Shown: piece after piece, positions 12,929 to 33,643 of the stretch
Layout of the letters: each line of letters opens with the position of its first letter
Numbering within the stretch: position 1 is the stretch's first letter
DNA from: Apostichopus japonicus
Taxonomy: Eukaryota > Echinodermata > Holothuroidea > Aspidochirotida > Stichopodidae
Assembly: GCF_037975245.1 (NCBI RefSeq)
Contig: NC_092566.1
Location: 2,916,001-2,976,000, forward strand
DNA length: 60,000 bases
Direction of reading: 5' to 3'
Program-made: the position numbers and the translations under genes
The notes under the pieces: model-generated
Databases searched by the model: none
What the model was told of the DNA's origin: nothing
Seen by the model: only the letters and a program-made list of their open reading frames with translations

Positions 12929-15900
12929 GTGTGTTTGTGTGTTTATGAACTATAATTAATTGATTTTATATCGACTTTCCTTCCCCTAAGGATGTATTTG
13001 AAGTACGCACAGGAGACTGTTACATTTCATACCTACCTCTGGCCCATGTCTACGAACGATTTGCACAGGTAAGTCATCGCAACGACCAATATCTTCACAA
13101 TAAAACATGCATAAATAAATCACCCTATAGCTTGTTATAAAACCCGTCGTTGTTAATACATGTTTATTCACAATATACTGAATATGCAATACTTACTTCC
13201 GTGGGAGGGGCATAAACACGTGCAAGGTCTCCCTGGCAGTTTTGCCGACTTGAATTTTATACAAACAGACTCGAACTTTTGATGATTTTGCTTTCAACAA
13301 TTCTCTTCAGCTGAACATATTTATGCATGGCGCAAGAATCGGATTTTATCAGGGGGACCCCAAGCTTCTGCTGGATGACTTGCAGGCACTACGTCCCACG
13401 TTCTTTCCGTGTGTCCCAAGGGTTATGACCAGGATATATAGCCGGGTGAGTTACGTTTAGATTGCAGGCTAGCTTACTTTTCCTGTATCTTATTTGTTAG
13501 TTGTTACTATACCCCACGTTCACCCCACTGTAATGTTACCGACATACAATCTTTTAAAAGCAAGGGCGTAGGAACCAGGGGGCTGGGGGACGCCAGCCCC
13601 CCAGTGAAAAATATGGAGGCGGAAGTATCATTCCGCCCCCCTCCCCCGCTTCGCAAGTCAGAAAACCCCTTTTTCATTTCTCAATAAATGATAACAACAT
13701 TCGTCATTTTAGCAGAAAACATTTTGGCAGAAAAAAATCTCATTTGGAGCACCAAATTGCATCTAAGGCCAGGTGAAAATGCAAAATTATTTACAAAATG
13801 GAGTGGGTGTTGAAGTGTGCTATATTGCACCAAATTGCATCTGAGGCCACCTGGAAATGCAAAAAATTTCCAAAGGGGAGGGGGACCTCCCCTTAGACCC
13901 CTACCAAAGGCCGGCCATCAGTCTTCAGCCCCCCACTCAAAAGTACCTTCCTACGCCACTGTTTAAAAGTCATATAGCATGGGGAATATAAAACTGTACA
14001 AACGCTGCCAGGATTATACCGGGATTCGAACCCGGTAAACTTTCCGCTATAGATGCGGAAATCCTCACCTAGCTGCGCTAAGGACATTAGTGTCATGCAT
14101 GTGCCGTGATTCAAGACCCGCCGCTAAGGAAGGTCCAAACCTTCACTGTTGGGCTATACGTTCGATTCGATGGATAGAGTACAGAAGTTGTCTTCATGAG
14201 ACATAACGCATTAATACTTACGGAAAGGTCTAAATCCACCGATCATCAAGACTATAGAATTTTCTAATTGGGTTTTTCTTTTTAATTTTCTGATGTGGTA
14301 TGAATCCTCCGTTCCAGGTCAACGCCAATGTGTCTCAGAAAGGTCGAGTGTTTAAACGTATCTTCGACACAGCTATCAAAGCTAAAAAGAAGGAAATACA
14401 AAAGTAAGTCGATAATTTAAATATAAATGCTATTTATAGTTACTCATGAAAGCCCCCACCTCTAGTCCCCCTCTCCACCCCCCCCCCCCAATCTCTTCCA
14501 CTCAGCTCTTCTCTCCGACAAAAATTTAACCCTAGTGTTATTCGAAATTAATTGAAAGGTAATCCTTTCTCAAGTCTTGTTTTAATCTTTAAAAACAAAT
14601 ACCTTAAAAGAACACATGATATAGATATTCAGAAGATCTCATCGAACTATATTAACAAGTTAATCATACTAATTACTTACGGATGCCAAGAATGGACATA
14701 AAAAGAAACTTCGTGTCGAATTGTTTAATTTTTTGCTTCGTTCAAAATATCAAGATGGATGTCGAGAAAAAATTGATATTTAAGATAGCCATTCACTTGG
14801 GCCTGATTTAAATACCCACGTCCCGTCCTAACCACCATAATATGTTAGGTAAAATACATCGTATCTTTTAAAGTTGCTATATGCAAAGGATTTCATGTAA
14901 AAAGAATTACTATGGCATGTTCATACTTTTTTTTTTAGGGGAATTATTAGAAACAATGGTCCATGGGATGCGCTCTTAAAGAAAGCCAGGGTAAGTTATT
15001 ATCCGTTCAGTTTGGTTATTTCAAGTAATTCCATGATACAGCCAGCTATGGAAAACGGCTGTAACCGCCAATGTCTGAAAAAGAGCTATAACTATTCATT
15101 TATGACAACAAAGGTGGGGGGGGGGGGGGGAGCGGAGGATAGCAACGCTAGCAATGCCTCTCTCACATTTTGACTGTCGCTTCCTGATAAGACCAGCATG
15201 CCTAACGATAGTCTTTTTAACAGTCGTTTCATTTGTGTTTATTTCTCGTAATAGATGTTGACAGGTGGAAATGTAAGAATCATGACCACGGGAGCTGCTC
15301 CGATCTCACCGGAAATTAAATTGTTCTTCAAAGCACTATTTGGATGTGTGGTAAGACTATAGCATTGTACTCTATATGCTTTAAATTTTAACAACCGATA
15401 TGATTTGATGTTATTTCGGTCTTCGAGCCAAAGTTGCCACTTGGTGATTTGTAATCCTGGGTTCTGTCTTATATAGTTTCGCCAGGATGGTGGGTATTTA
15501 TATATGCAATCATAACATTATATATTCATTAAGATTTTTTAACTAGAAGATTAGGTGTTAATGAAATATATCCTATAACGAGTACAATGAGAGGTAAATT
15601 GGTCACATGGAGCAAGTCACATGACCCTACGTTGTTACTTAGGTTTGTGTGTACGTCTGCTAATTGGCATAAGCGTTCTAGCCTTCAGCTTCAGATGTCT
15701 ATTTAATTACGTATGCTCACGCAGCATATTAATTCAGTGCGAATATTAATACATTACAATGTTATAATCCCTGTATATCATGTTTTCTCTAATGCCATGA
15801 CGTCACAGGTTGTTGAAGGTTACGGTCAAACAGAATCCTCGACTCTTACATCAATTACAAACCCACGTGATCTATCGGACGGCCATGTTGGATGCATCAT

Positions 15901-18900
15901 CTCTTGTATCCAGGTCAAACTGGTTGACGTCCCTGATCTACAATACTTTGCTTCCAACGGCCAGGGTGAGGTAACTACTTACTAAAACCATATTTTTGAA
16001 ATTAATATTCGTAAGTAATCTGCATCGTAATCCTTCTTCGGCATGTACAAAACTTTGACGTTTTGTGAATTAGTGGCGAAAGAGAGATATCTAAGATCAG
16101 AAATTATGTCATTTTTTTTAATTATATATTTAAATTTTAGAGACATCATTCCATGCGAGGTTTTGAACACAAATGTCAAGTTATTGGAATACCGAAGTCA
16201 CGTTATTTAAATTGAGACAACGTCATAATTGCTTATATACTTACTGTATGGCCCCAGTGTTTATGACTCGGTATATACTTCAGAGCAAAACATATAAATG
16301 CTATTGGTAGCTTGAGCAGGATTTCTCGTTGTATACACTTATATTTATGACAAGTTGTTTGTACTGTTTATTCTTGATTTGCACATAATCTTTCTGCAGC
16401 TTTCTTGAGGAAAGAGCATGATTTAATAGTAAAAATATAAAGTATCGCCGTTCAGAAATACTCAAACCAGTTGGGGGGGGGGGGCTTTTCTTAAAGGATT
16501 GGTTCAGTTGTCATACATGTTTATGTTATATGAAAGAGGACAATAAAAGAAACACAATGGTGAGGAAAAAAAACTGTTCAAATATCTTTTTCGGTTAAAG
16601 AGATATTCAAGTGTAAAGTTTTTATCAGATTGTGTAGAAACTGCTGAAATCTGACTAGCTGTGATGTCACATCCTCACATTCCTGAAAAGTCTTTGTTTT
16701 TTTTCTCTAAATATTTTGTGAGATTTCATGACTTTCAATCAAAAGATATATCAAGAGATCTCATATTTGTCAAAGGAAGTATTTCAGATTAAACATCGGA
16801 AGAATTTTTGATTATATTATTTTCAAATGTGTTAAAAAATGTAAAGAATTTTTAAAGAAATATATTCACAAATGTTAAGGAAGTGAGGATATGACATCAC
16901 ACCCTCACAGTAAGTCTTTCTACACCAGTCGTTTTCAAAGAAACTTTGATATCTTCAAAGTGTCATATCTCCTTAACAGAGGATGCTATCATGGTAGTTT
17001 CTTCACTGTTCTTTTTGTCTTTTTGTGCTCTTTCATAATAAAATAACAAAATAGACATGTCAAACACCTGAACCAATCCTTTAACAGCCTTTGAAATGGA
17101 GAAAAAACATATCCTGTTTTTTTTTTTGGTTTTACTTTCTACAGGTCTGTATCAAAGGAGGAAGCGTATTCAAAGGTTATTACAAAGACGAAGAGAAGAC
17201 TAAAGAGGCTATTGATGAAGATGGGTATTTACATTCAGGAGACGTGGGGCAATTCTTACCGGTACGTAACTATGACGTCACATTACAGATATCAAGGTTT
17301 TTATTTTATTTTGTGATATTGTGATGATATGCAGATGTACACGATTTTGTCATTTGTTTCATAAGTTGAACTCTTGCACGTTTCTCATATACTTCTATAT
17401 TACTTCACCTCCCGCCCCTCAATGTCTGAGCCTATAGTTGAGAGGGTTACAATGAAAAGTATACTGTTATATATAATATAAAATGTGAGGAAATGCATCT
17501 TACGTTTTCGAGATAATCTTGTTTATTCCTTTATCATTATTATAATGTTACTACCAACAGCGAGACCCAGCTGGACACCCAGAGACAATTATATGTCACC
17601 GCCCCCTTGTAACCTCTTCATACATTCCATATCAGGGTCCCCTGCATACTATTTTGACCCACAGTATGTATCCATTCCTCGGGGATGTAGTCCCCCTGAC
17701 TGCCCTCCCCCTCTCTCTCTCTCTCTTCAGGCCTGACAATCGGACATTTTTAACTTCCTAAAGACCGCATCTATCAGTAATTAATTTCTCTTTGTCATCC
17801 CCTTTTGCTTCTAAGAATGGACAGCTGAAGATTGTCGACAGAGTCAAACATATTTTCAAATTGTCCCAGGGAGAATACGTCGCCCCAGAGAAAATTGAGA
17901 ATGAATACGTGAGAACTGAAGGTGTCGCACAAATATTCGTCCATGGAGATAGTTTGCAGGTTAGTGACAGGGAAGCAAACACCATTTTGTACGGTGGGGC
18001 AGGTGGGGAGGTGAGGGTGCGATAAAATGCTATGTGGTCCCGAGGAGGGGTATATAAAGGGAGCGTGGTCTCCTTTCCCATCTGAGATATTGTAGTACTA
18101 ACAGGAGGGTGTTAAAATTCAAAGAATGCATTAATTTGCAACTTTTGAAACAATGTTGTAGAATCTCCGCCTGTTTAGGTTGTAGCGCACATACATGTTT
18201 CATATTCATGTGCTGTACACTTTATATTCTGTCTGCCAGTGGTGAAGAAGGGGGGGGGGGAGTATTTGAGTCTCCTGGTACATTCTGGGGGTGGGGGATG
18301 GATTTCCCATCTGTTCACGGTGGTTACAATAATATGTCGCTCTATTTACCTCTTCCCTAGGATTGCTGTGTAGGTATCGTGGTCCTTGATGAAGATTGGC
18401 TAAAGGCGTTAGCTGCAAAGAAAGGCTGGGAAGGCGAAAGCAAAGACTGGTGTGAAAAGCAGGTACAGTATATTAATTAAGCCTCATGAACTATGGCATT
18501 CAGACGGACAGTTACTATACTTTAATTATGCACAGGTATACGGAGGCTGAAAAAAACAACAATAATGATATTTTATATCAATCTTATTCATGAAAATAAT
18601 GATATTTTATATCAATCTTAAATTACTAGGAGCTGAACGACCTCGTATTCGGAATGCTGAACCAAACTGCAAAACTGGCCCAACTGAAAGGCTTCGAACA
18701 GGTATGATAGATTGCATGATCATGTAATTTAACAAATATAGTGGAAGACTAGATATGGACCCCCCTCCCCCTCCTCACCACCACCCCCTCCTCACCACCA
18801 CCACCCTTAGAAAGCAACTTTATCAGGGAAACTGATACTGGATCTTTAGGCCACTACATAATTTTTTCTTGAACATGACGGTTTTTGAAGAGCGTTCTAC

Positions 18901-18967
18901 ATTCTAATGTTTACCGTCTCTTCAAAGTTTCACATTCTCGGCATTTGCACTTCACTTCATAACTTCA

Positions 18968-19018
<51 letters not shown>

Positions 19019-19771
19019 ACTACGGAGTTGTGCGATTTGTCGCAGTTCTTAAATCCTTTCTTCTTTGGAGTCGAGTTTGTATCTCGATTTATCTCCAGCC
19101 TTACTGTAAACTATGACTTTATGTTGTCATTAATTTGGTCGTTTTTATTTTACATTTAGGTTAAAATCATTCACATCAATCACGAGGCTTTTAGCGTTGA
19201 AAATGGGCTACTGACGCCGACCTTTAAATCAAAGCGTCCGGTCGTAAGGACTCGTTTTCAAGACCTTCTGGATGGTCTGTATGTCAAACTCGCCGAGAGG
19301 AAGAAACAGGGGGGAGAAAAGACCGCCACCGCTGCTAACCAGAATGGTTCGGCATCGGCTGCTGCTGCCAACGTGGAAGAGGTTAATGGTAACGCCAAGA
19401 AGGAAGACGATCCAGCAGTTGAAGGGGAGGAAAACGCCAAAGAGGTGAAAGATGAGGAGAAGGACACGGTGCAAGAGGAAGACAAGGATGAAGCTAAGGC
19501 AGAAGGGGAAGAAGAAGGGAACGAGGTCGGTGATAAAGAGGCTCAAGGAGAGGCTGGTACTGAGGAGAATGAAGGGGACAAAACAAAGGAAGAAGAAGAA
19601 CCAGAAAACAAAGAAGAAGAGGAAGAAAAAGAGGAAAAGCAAGAGAGTAAAGAGGAAGAAAGTTCAGCAGTGAAAGATGAAGACACGTCGGCAGCGGGAG
19701 ACGGTGGTGAAACTAGTGAAGGCGGCGGAGTTGGTGATGCCGGTGGTGATGCCGGTGGTGATGGAGATTAA
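6289..19771 (+). CDS. Long-chain-fatty-acid--CoA ligase (ACSL1/5/6 type), 19 exons
   Basis: This enzyme activates long-chain fatty acids with ATP and CoA; the family is bound to ER or mitochondrial outer membranes. Exons: 6289-6414, 7445-7559, 8139-8206, 8867-8968, 9424-9523, 11138-11310, 11667-11699, 12361-12486, 12991-13068, 13311-13445, 14318-14403, 14939-14990, 15255-15350, 15809-15970, 17145-17261, 17816-17959, 18361-18462, 18630-18701, 19160-19771. All junctions are GT/AG and all phases agree, giving 832 residues. Visible motifs are [13 protein letters not shown] (about residue 251), [24 protein letters not shown] (about 433), YLHSGD (about 510-517), the [21 protein letters not shown] hinge region and [13 protein letters not shown] near the domain end. 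Two oddities: no N-terminal membrane segment is encoded in the first exon found, so an upstream exon may be missing, and an acidic tail of about 155 residues follows the normal end. The first ATG directly follows a CAG acceptor-like site, so the start is uncertain. The assignment to the ACSL1/5/6 branch rests on LDIQNQ and EYVAPEKIE similarity. Confidence 0.95.
6421..7325. repeat. Pyrimidine-rich TCACC/TTACC/TCATC pentamer-like repeat
   Basis: About 0.9 kb of degenerate tandem repeat built from CTCACCTCA, CTTACCTCAT and CATATCAT words begins right after the donor of the first recognised ACSL exon and fills most of that intron. The + strand is almost free of G. The complementary strand is a dense array of GGTGAG and GGTAAG words, which resemble splice-donor sequences. 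Higher-order units of roughly 150-180 bases seem to recur, for example the phrase ending in AAAACTTACCTCATCTGACC near 6540 and 6690. Confidence 0.9.
9743..10473. mobile_element. hAT-like non-autonomous DNA transposon (CAGTGGCGTAG termini)
   Basis: The left end CAGTGGCGTAGCCAG at 9743 and the right end CTACGCCACTG ending at 10473 are inverted copies. Both sides continue with similar C/G-rich subterminal sequence containing TCTTGCCCCC. CAGTGGCG termini are typical of hAT elements. No clean 8-bp duplication is visible because both flanks are C-runs, so the two ends could belong to different copies. It lies in the intron between ACSL exons 5 and 6. Confidence 0.6.
12702..12830 (+). mobile_element. 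tRNA-derived SINE-like unit carrying a hammerhead ribozyme
   Basis: An A-box-like sequence TGGTCGAGTGG (12708-12718) and a B-box GGTTCGATTC (12750-12759), about 42 bases apart, have the spacing of an internal RNA polymerase III promoter in a tRNA gene. A recognisable tRNA acceptor or anticodon stem is not maintained, so this is not a functional tRNA. A hammerhead ribozyme core starts four bases after the B-box. The 3' boundary is uncertain; an AT microsatellite begins about 40 bases after it. The unit lies in the sense orientation within the intron between ACSL exons 8 and 9. Confidence 0.65.
12764..12804 (+). ncRNA. Hammerhead ribozyme, type I, minimal/dimeric form
   Basis: The conserved core is complete: CTGATGA (12770-12776), helix II GTCC/GGAC closed by a CAAA loop (12777-12788), and GAAA (12789-12792). 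Helix I pairs 12764-12769 with 12799-12804 in six pairs, two of them G-U. The predicted cleavage site follows C12798, giving the usual GUC triplet. Helix III is only ACCGGT (12792-12797), a perfect palindrome too short to form a stable hairpin alone. Hammerheads of retroelements and satellite DNAs with such short helix III are known to act as dimers, with helix III formed between two copies. Only one clear copy is in the window, so in cis it is probably weakly active; activity is inferred. Confidence 0.85.
12873..12927. repeat. (AT)n microsatellite
   Basis: About 55 bases of uninterrupted AT dinucleotide lie between the ribozyme-bearing SINE-like unit and ACSL exon 9. Confidence 0.95.
13561..13961. 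mobile_element. hAT MITE with perfect 8-bp target-site duplication
   Basis: The left end CAAGGGCGTAGGAA and right end TTCCTACGCCACTG form an imperfect terminal inverted repeat. The element is flanked on both sides by TTTAAAAG (13553-13560 and 13962-13969), an exact 8-bp duplication diagnostic of hAT-type insertion. It is 401 bp long and has no transposase. Internally the phrase GCACCAAATTGCATCT occurs twice (about 13750 and 13830). It lies in the intron between ACSL exons 10 and 11. Confidence 0.9.
14016..14092 (-). other. tRNA-like sequence, probably a SINE head or tRNA pseudogene
   Basis: Read on the minus strand it has an A-box TAGCGCAGCTAGG, a perfect anticodon-type hairpin (TTCCGC, loop ATCTATA, GCGGAA) and a perfect T-arm (ACCGGG, TTCGAAT, CCCGGT). 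If folded as a tRNA the anticodon would be CTA. The expected acceptor strands do not pair and the D-stem is poor, so a working suppressor tRNA is unlikely. A tRNA-derived retroposon fragment or a decayed tRNA is more plausible. It lies antisense in an ACSL intron. Confidence 0.6.
16495..17080. mobile_element. Palindromic MITE with TTAA target duplication
   Basis: The ends AGGATTGGTTCAG and CTGAACCAATCCT are exact inverted copies, each bordered by TTAA (16491-16494 and 17081-17084). Similarity between the two arms continues inward for about 100 bases and reappears near the centre, where TGATGTCACATCCTCAC (about 16662) faces an inverted relative at about 16885-16910. The whole 586-bp element is therefore a degenerate foldback. 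TTAA duplications are known for piggyBac and Kolobok elements; which one applies cannot be decided here. It lies just upstream of ACSL exon 15. Confidence 0.85.
18971..19014. repeat. (AT)n microsatellite
   Basis: A pure AT tract in the last ACSL intron, about 145 bases before the acceptor of exon 19. Confidence 0.95.
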
Positions 19772-21113
19772 TAACATTACCGGGAGGGAGACTTTAAAGT
19801 TGAAATTTTGTTTAACCATCGTAATACAAAATCATTGAGCCGAGCCTGAAGTTTTAGTATCTGAAATGACTCAATGGCGCGGTTCAACCTTGTATCGTAT
19901 AGCAACCGCTACGATGTGAAATTATTGTGCATGATAATTGTGGAATCGATAAGGCTGCACTGTATTTCAGGCCAGTTGTTGTGATCCCACCAGGTTTATT
20001 CGTTATGAAGAGGTTTTGTATGGGTAAATTAGGGAGAAAGGAAAGAGAGAAAAAAAAAAACGAACGTTAACTGTATGTCTGTTCGTTCCTTCCTTGCTTT
20101 AATGAGTTCGTTCATTCGTTCATTAGATTTGGTGAAACGTCTTCCACCATAGACATTAGATTAAAACTATTAAATGCCCACCCCGCGCGTGCGGACATCA
20201 AAAACGACATTAATTTATTTTGTCAACCGTTTACGTATACGCATTCACGCCCGAACGGCTGCCAACTATAATGAATAAACCAATCACGCACAACTGCTGT
20301 ATTATTAAACGTGACGTATACGGGTTTTGCTTAAATTTTCATATGCAATTTGCTGTAACATAATGGCATCACTGCGACGAACATTCCCACAAAATGTCGA
20401 CAAATGAAACTTTAAACAAGTTTTGTTTTTGCAAATCACTGAATGTTAAATCTATACAATAATTTTTGAAAATGGTTTTGGGTTAAGTACTTTCATAACT
20501 TCATCTCAGGAAATACTTGAAAATTTTCAACTATGTCTCTATTTTTTATTTCATTTCAGCTGTACCAAACATGATTCAGGGTACTTTAATTTACAAATGT
20601 ATTATTAATTTTCAAACAGAAGCTGTAGGGAGGGGTCCATGACAGTTCTAAATATTCTCAATCAAAGTTTTGTTTTCATTATGTAGTTAACTTCAATATT
20701 TATTTACAATATATAAAAGAATCGGCCTTCGTATATATTCATGACTTTGGTATTGCTATAGCACAACAGTTAAGTTTATATTATAGTTAAAAGAAATTGT
20801 CTTTCACTGTTATCAACTATTCTTAAACTGGAATTGAAATTGGCTATTTCATATATTATCATGTATTAACATCACTTCAATTAATTAAAGGTGGGCAATG
20901 GTCAATAAACCATGTGTAAGTTTTATTATTTCATTACACAGGGTGAGGGGAGGTGGCGGGGTATATCTGAGACCAAGTCTGTCTCAATTTGGCCTTCCTT
21001 AGAGAACCATTTATCTTAATTAAAATATCTAATCTCTATCATGCATCGAGATACAGGCTTTTTCAAAATTTAAAAACACACCTGATATTATTTCTCCAAG
21101 TTATGAGAACTTA

Positions 21114-21206
21114 TGATTATTATTATGATTATTATTATTATGATTATTATTATTTTAATTATCATAATTATTATTGTAATCATTATTCTTATTTATATTA
21201 TTATAT
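21114..21206. repeat. (ATT)n-rich trinucleotide repeat
   Basis: A degenerate TTATTATGATTATTATTATTA series, lightly interrupted by C and G. Confidence 0.9.
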
Positions 21207-21763
21207 TAGTTCAGGGTAACATTGTCTTTCACACTAAACTTTCAAAAACTCCCATATTTAATATATTCTTTTGTTACAATGCATTATTGAGTTTATATTC
21301 AGGAATTTTTACTTACCTATAAATTACTATATTTTATAGAACTAAAATTTGAATACAGTAGTGTAGACGGGGTAAAAACGATTCTTTTGTCTTCTTCTAA
21401 GATCGATTTAGACGTCCAATAAATCAAGTCATGTTTTCACTCATTAAAAATAAGCTGACGTAATTCAAGTGAATCGACGGATTAAAATATTGAATATCCT
21501 TATATATCGTAGTGACATATACATGTGGTGATTACTACCGAAGATTAACAATGATCGATGAAAAGAAATAATTTACCTACAAAATTTTGCAATGAAAGAG
21601 GTAAGGAGATATGTGGGACCCTAAGTTTATTCTTCAATTCCATCAATGTGTTATTACTTTAGCAGTGATTCTTACCGTTTCCCCATCCTGGAGTCTAGGC
21701 GGTAATGTTTTCGTAGTGCATACACATAAAACAAAACAAATGATGGACTCCCATTGTCAAATA

Positions 21764-21766
<3 letters not shown>

Positions 21767-21799
<33 letters not shown>

Positions 21800-21811
21800 A
21801 TATATATATAT

Positions 21812-21851
<40 letters not shown>

Positions 21852-21873
21852 ATATATATAGCGATCATCAGAC

Positions 21874-21912
<39 letters not shown>
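21767..21912. repeat. Compound (AT)n microsatellite
   Basis: Two AT blocks flank the unique spacer GCGATCATCAGACAACTA, and TTTG or CATACA interruptions recur inside the blocks. Confidence 0.95.
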
Positions 21913-21913
<1 letters not shown>

Positions 21914-22728
21914 GCTGCTCATGCAGGGAGGCCTTAAGTGGTCTAAATTGCCTCAATTGTTCCAATGTTTTCACCACACGTACTTCCATTCATCCTTGTC
22001 AACATCCAAGCCACAAAAGAACCAGCTATATAGCTTGATAATTACATATCAAGAGAGATGTTCCCTGATGCTTTTTGGTACTTCTCCTGAGATAGGAGAA
22101 CACTTAGGCGGATTGATATAGAACTTAATAAGAGTACGCCACCATAACGGATACAAATCTTGTTTGTGGACACCGCCCTCTGTTAATATCTCGTCTACGA
22201 GAACAAACAATGTTAACCGAACGCAAATATCTACAATTACAACATACGTTATAACAAGTTTAGGGACAGACCTGTTTATACTTGGAATGTATACATATTG
22301 TTACTATCGTGTATTTGCTGTTTTCCAAACAAACAAAAGAAATTCTGTCAATTTTTTATTATTGACGAAAGTCAAGGAATTCGACAGTGTAATTGATATA
22401 CATATGTGATCTGTTGGCTCATGCTGTTGCTTTTGGTCGGGATAACGATATAATTCGTGTTGGTCTTAAAAACAGATCTTTTGTATTTGATACCGGTTTT
22501 CTGGTGGATGGGAGTCAATTTCGTGTAAAGGATATCATTTATAAATAACTTTTCTCCCAAACATTGCGGGATTTTTGTGCTTTTTTTATGTTAGAAGAAC
22601 TTTGGTGATTTTTAGCTGTATAGAACAACTACGTTTTTCTTTGGTGGTTGTTAACATTTGTATTTTGCGCTGGAAACACAAGATAATTTCGCGAAAGGTA
22701 AAGTGACTCCCGGACACTCTTTCTATAG

Positions 22729-33372
<10,644 letters not shown>

Positions 33373-33643
33373 CGGTCATCATTAAACACGTGCTGTTATG
33401 ATTCTTTGTCAACGCTACTAAAAGTATCATTGTGCGCAAGCGCTCTACGAATTCGTTTTTCACAACGCAACCGCGTTTCCAGTTACTGCCAGTGTGGGAT
33501 TTCAGTCTCGGTGTTTGCCATGCAGACACTGAATCTACCGTTCGACACATCGGCTGACTTATACAACACTACACGTAGTCTATTACACTTAGCATATTGT
33601 AATAGCATGAGAAGTTAAGAAACCTACATCTCAACGTTTCAAT

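Larger units (their letters stand above)
19772..22728. other. ACSL 3' flank and intergenic spacer
   Basis: This is non-coding, AT-rich sequence after the ACSL stop codon. Candidate polyadenylation signals AATAAA lie at 20274-20279 and 20904-20909; the second is followed by a GT-rich stretch (ATGTGTAAG, then T-rich) and is the better candidate. The remainder contains ATT and AT microsatellites and presumably the receptor gene promoter. No gene was recognised. Confidence 0.6.

Noticed and set aside
19229-19673. Long open frames overlapping the acidic ACSL tail on the minus strand and in another + frame
   Set aside because: They are mirror images of the low-complexity Glu/Lys coding sequence; the ACSL frame is fixed by splicing and homology.
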